From Nostoc cf. edaphicum LEGE 07299 (lineage in GTDB: Bacteria; Cyanobacteriota; Cyanobacteriia; Cyanobacteriales; Nostocaceae): 5,192 bases of DNA. The position numbers and the translations under genes were made by a program. Positions 5,132 to 5,192 of this stretch are shown one piece after another. The stretch covers positions 1-5,192 of the forward strand of contig NZ_JADEXF010000344.1 in NCBI RefSeq assembly GCF_015207245.1. Reading direction: 5' to 3'. Under the pieces are notes generated by a model. It saw only the letters and a list, made by a program, of their open reading frames with translations, was not told the origin of the DNA and made no database searches. How positions within the stretch are numbered: the first letter of the stretch is position 1; each line of letters starts with the position of its first letter.

Positions 5132-5192
5132 ATGCCCAGGATAGGACAACAATTGCAAAATGGCAAATATGTAATTGAGACAGTCCTGGGAC
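5132..5192 (+). CDS. N-terminus of a Ser/Thr protein kinase (runs off the window)
   Basis: ATG at 5132 follows AGAGG (5122-5126) with 5-nt spacing. The twenty visible residues, MPRIGQQLQNGKYVIETVLG, match the start of cyanobacterial Ser/Thr kinases, where xxGKYxIExxLG leads into the glycine-rich ATP-binding loop. The remainder is cut by the window edge. It follows a decayed kinase gene on the same strand, suggesting tandem paralogues. With so few residues, the identification rests on this N-terminal pattern and on the neighbour. Confidence 0.7.
   Translation, partial: MPRIGQQLQNGKYVIETVLG

Overview
The window looks like DNA from a filamentous, probably heterocyst-forming cyanobacterium. Seven copies of the HIP1 octamer GCGATCGC are present (484, 704, 1884, 2484, 3249, 3784, 4842). 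There is also an AATTACG heptanucleotide tandem repeat, and the two gene ends on the right come from cyanobacterial-type Ser/Thr kinases with a C-terminal membrane anchor. The exact genus cannot be named from the sequence.

Positions 1-3645 are one end of a Tn7-like transposon whose three transposition genes closely match the type V-K CRISPR-associated transposon (CAST) family (ShCAST/AcCAST). Reading leftwards on the minus strand, the order is left end (LE), tnsB (DDE transposase, 559 aa), tnsC (AAA+ regulator, 278 aa) and a short tniQ (168 aa). The genes are packed as an operon: a 3-nt gap between tnsB and tnsC, and a TAATG overlap between tnsC and tniQ. The LE (about 3420-3645) carries five TnsB-site-like repeats in two clusters. 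The outer end reads 5'-TGTCGTTTGCC on the minus strand and stops at 3645. A perfect hairpin terminator lies between the clusters, and an inverted repeat lies at the tnsB promoter. Cas12k, the tracrRNA/CRISPR array and the right end are not in the window. If this is a complete V-K CAST they should lie to the left of position 1. The plus-strand C-terminal fragment at 3-191 would then be a cargo gene, convergent with tniQ, with a hairpin between them.

Positions 3646-4319 are host DNA holding an intact type II toxin-antitoxin pair on the minus strand: an RHH/FitA-like VapB antitoxin and a PIN-domain VapC toxin overlapping by GTGA. The transposon sits immediately after vapC. The predicted 5-bp target duplication (3646-3650) includes part of the vapC stop codon, so the toxin reading frame is kept.

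Positions 4320-5192, on the plus strand, hold the decayed 3' part of a Ser/Thr protein kinase gene (N-lobe and start missing), a 7-bp tandem repeat, and the first 20 codons of another Ser/Thr kinase gene that runs off the right edge. The likely picture is a tandem kinase locus, partly decayed, beside a toxin-antitoxin module that has served as the landing site of a V-K-type transposon.
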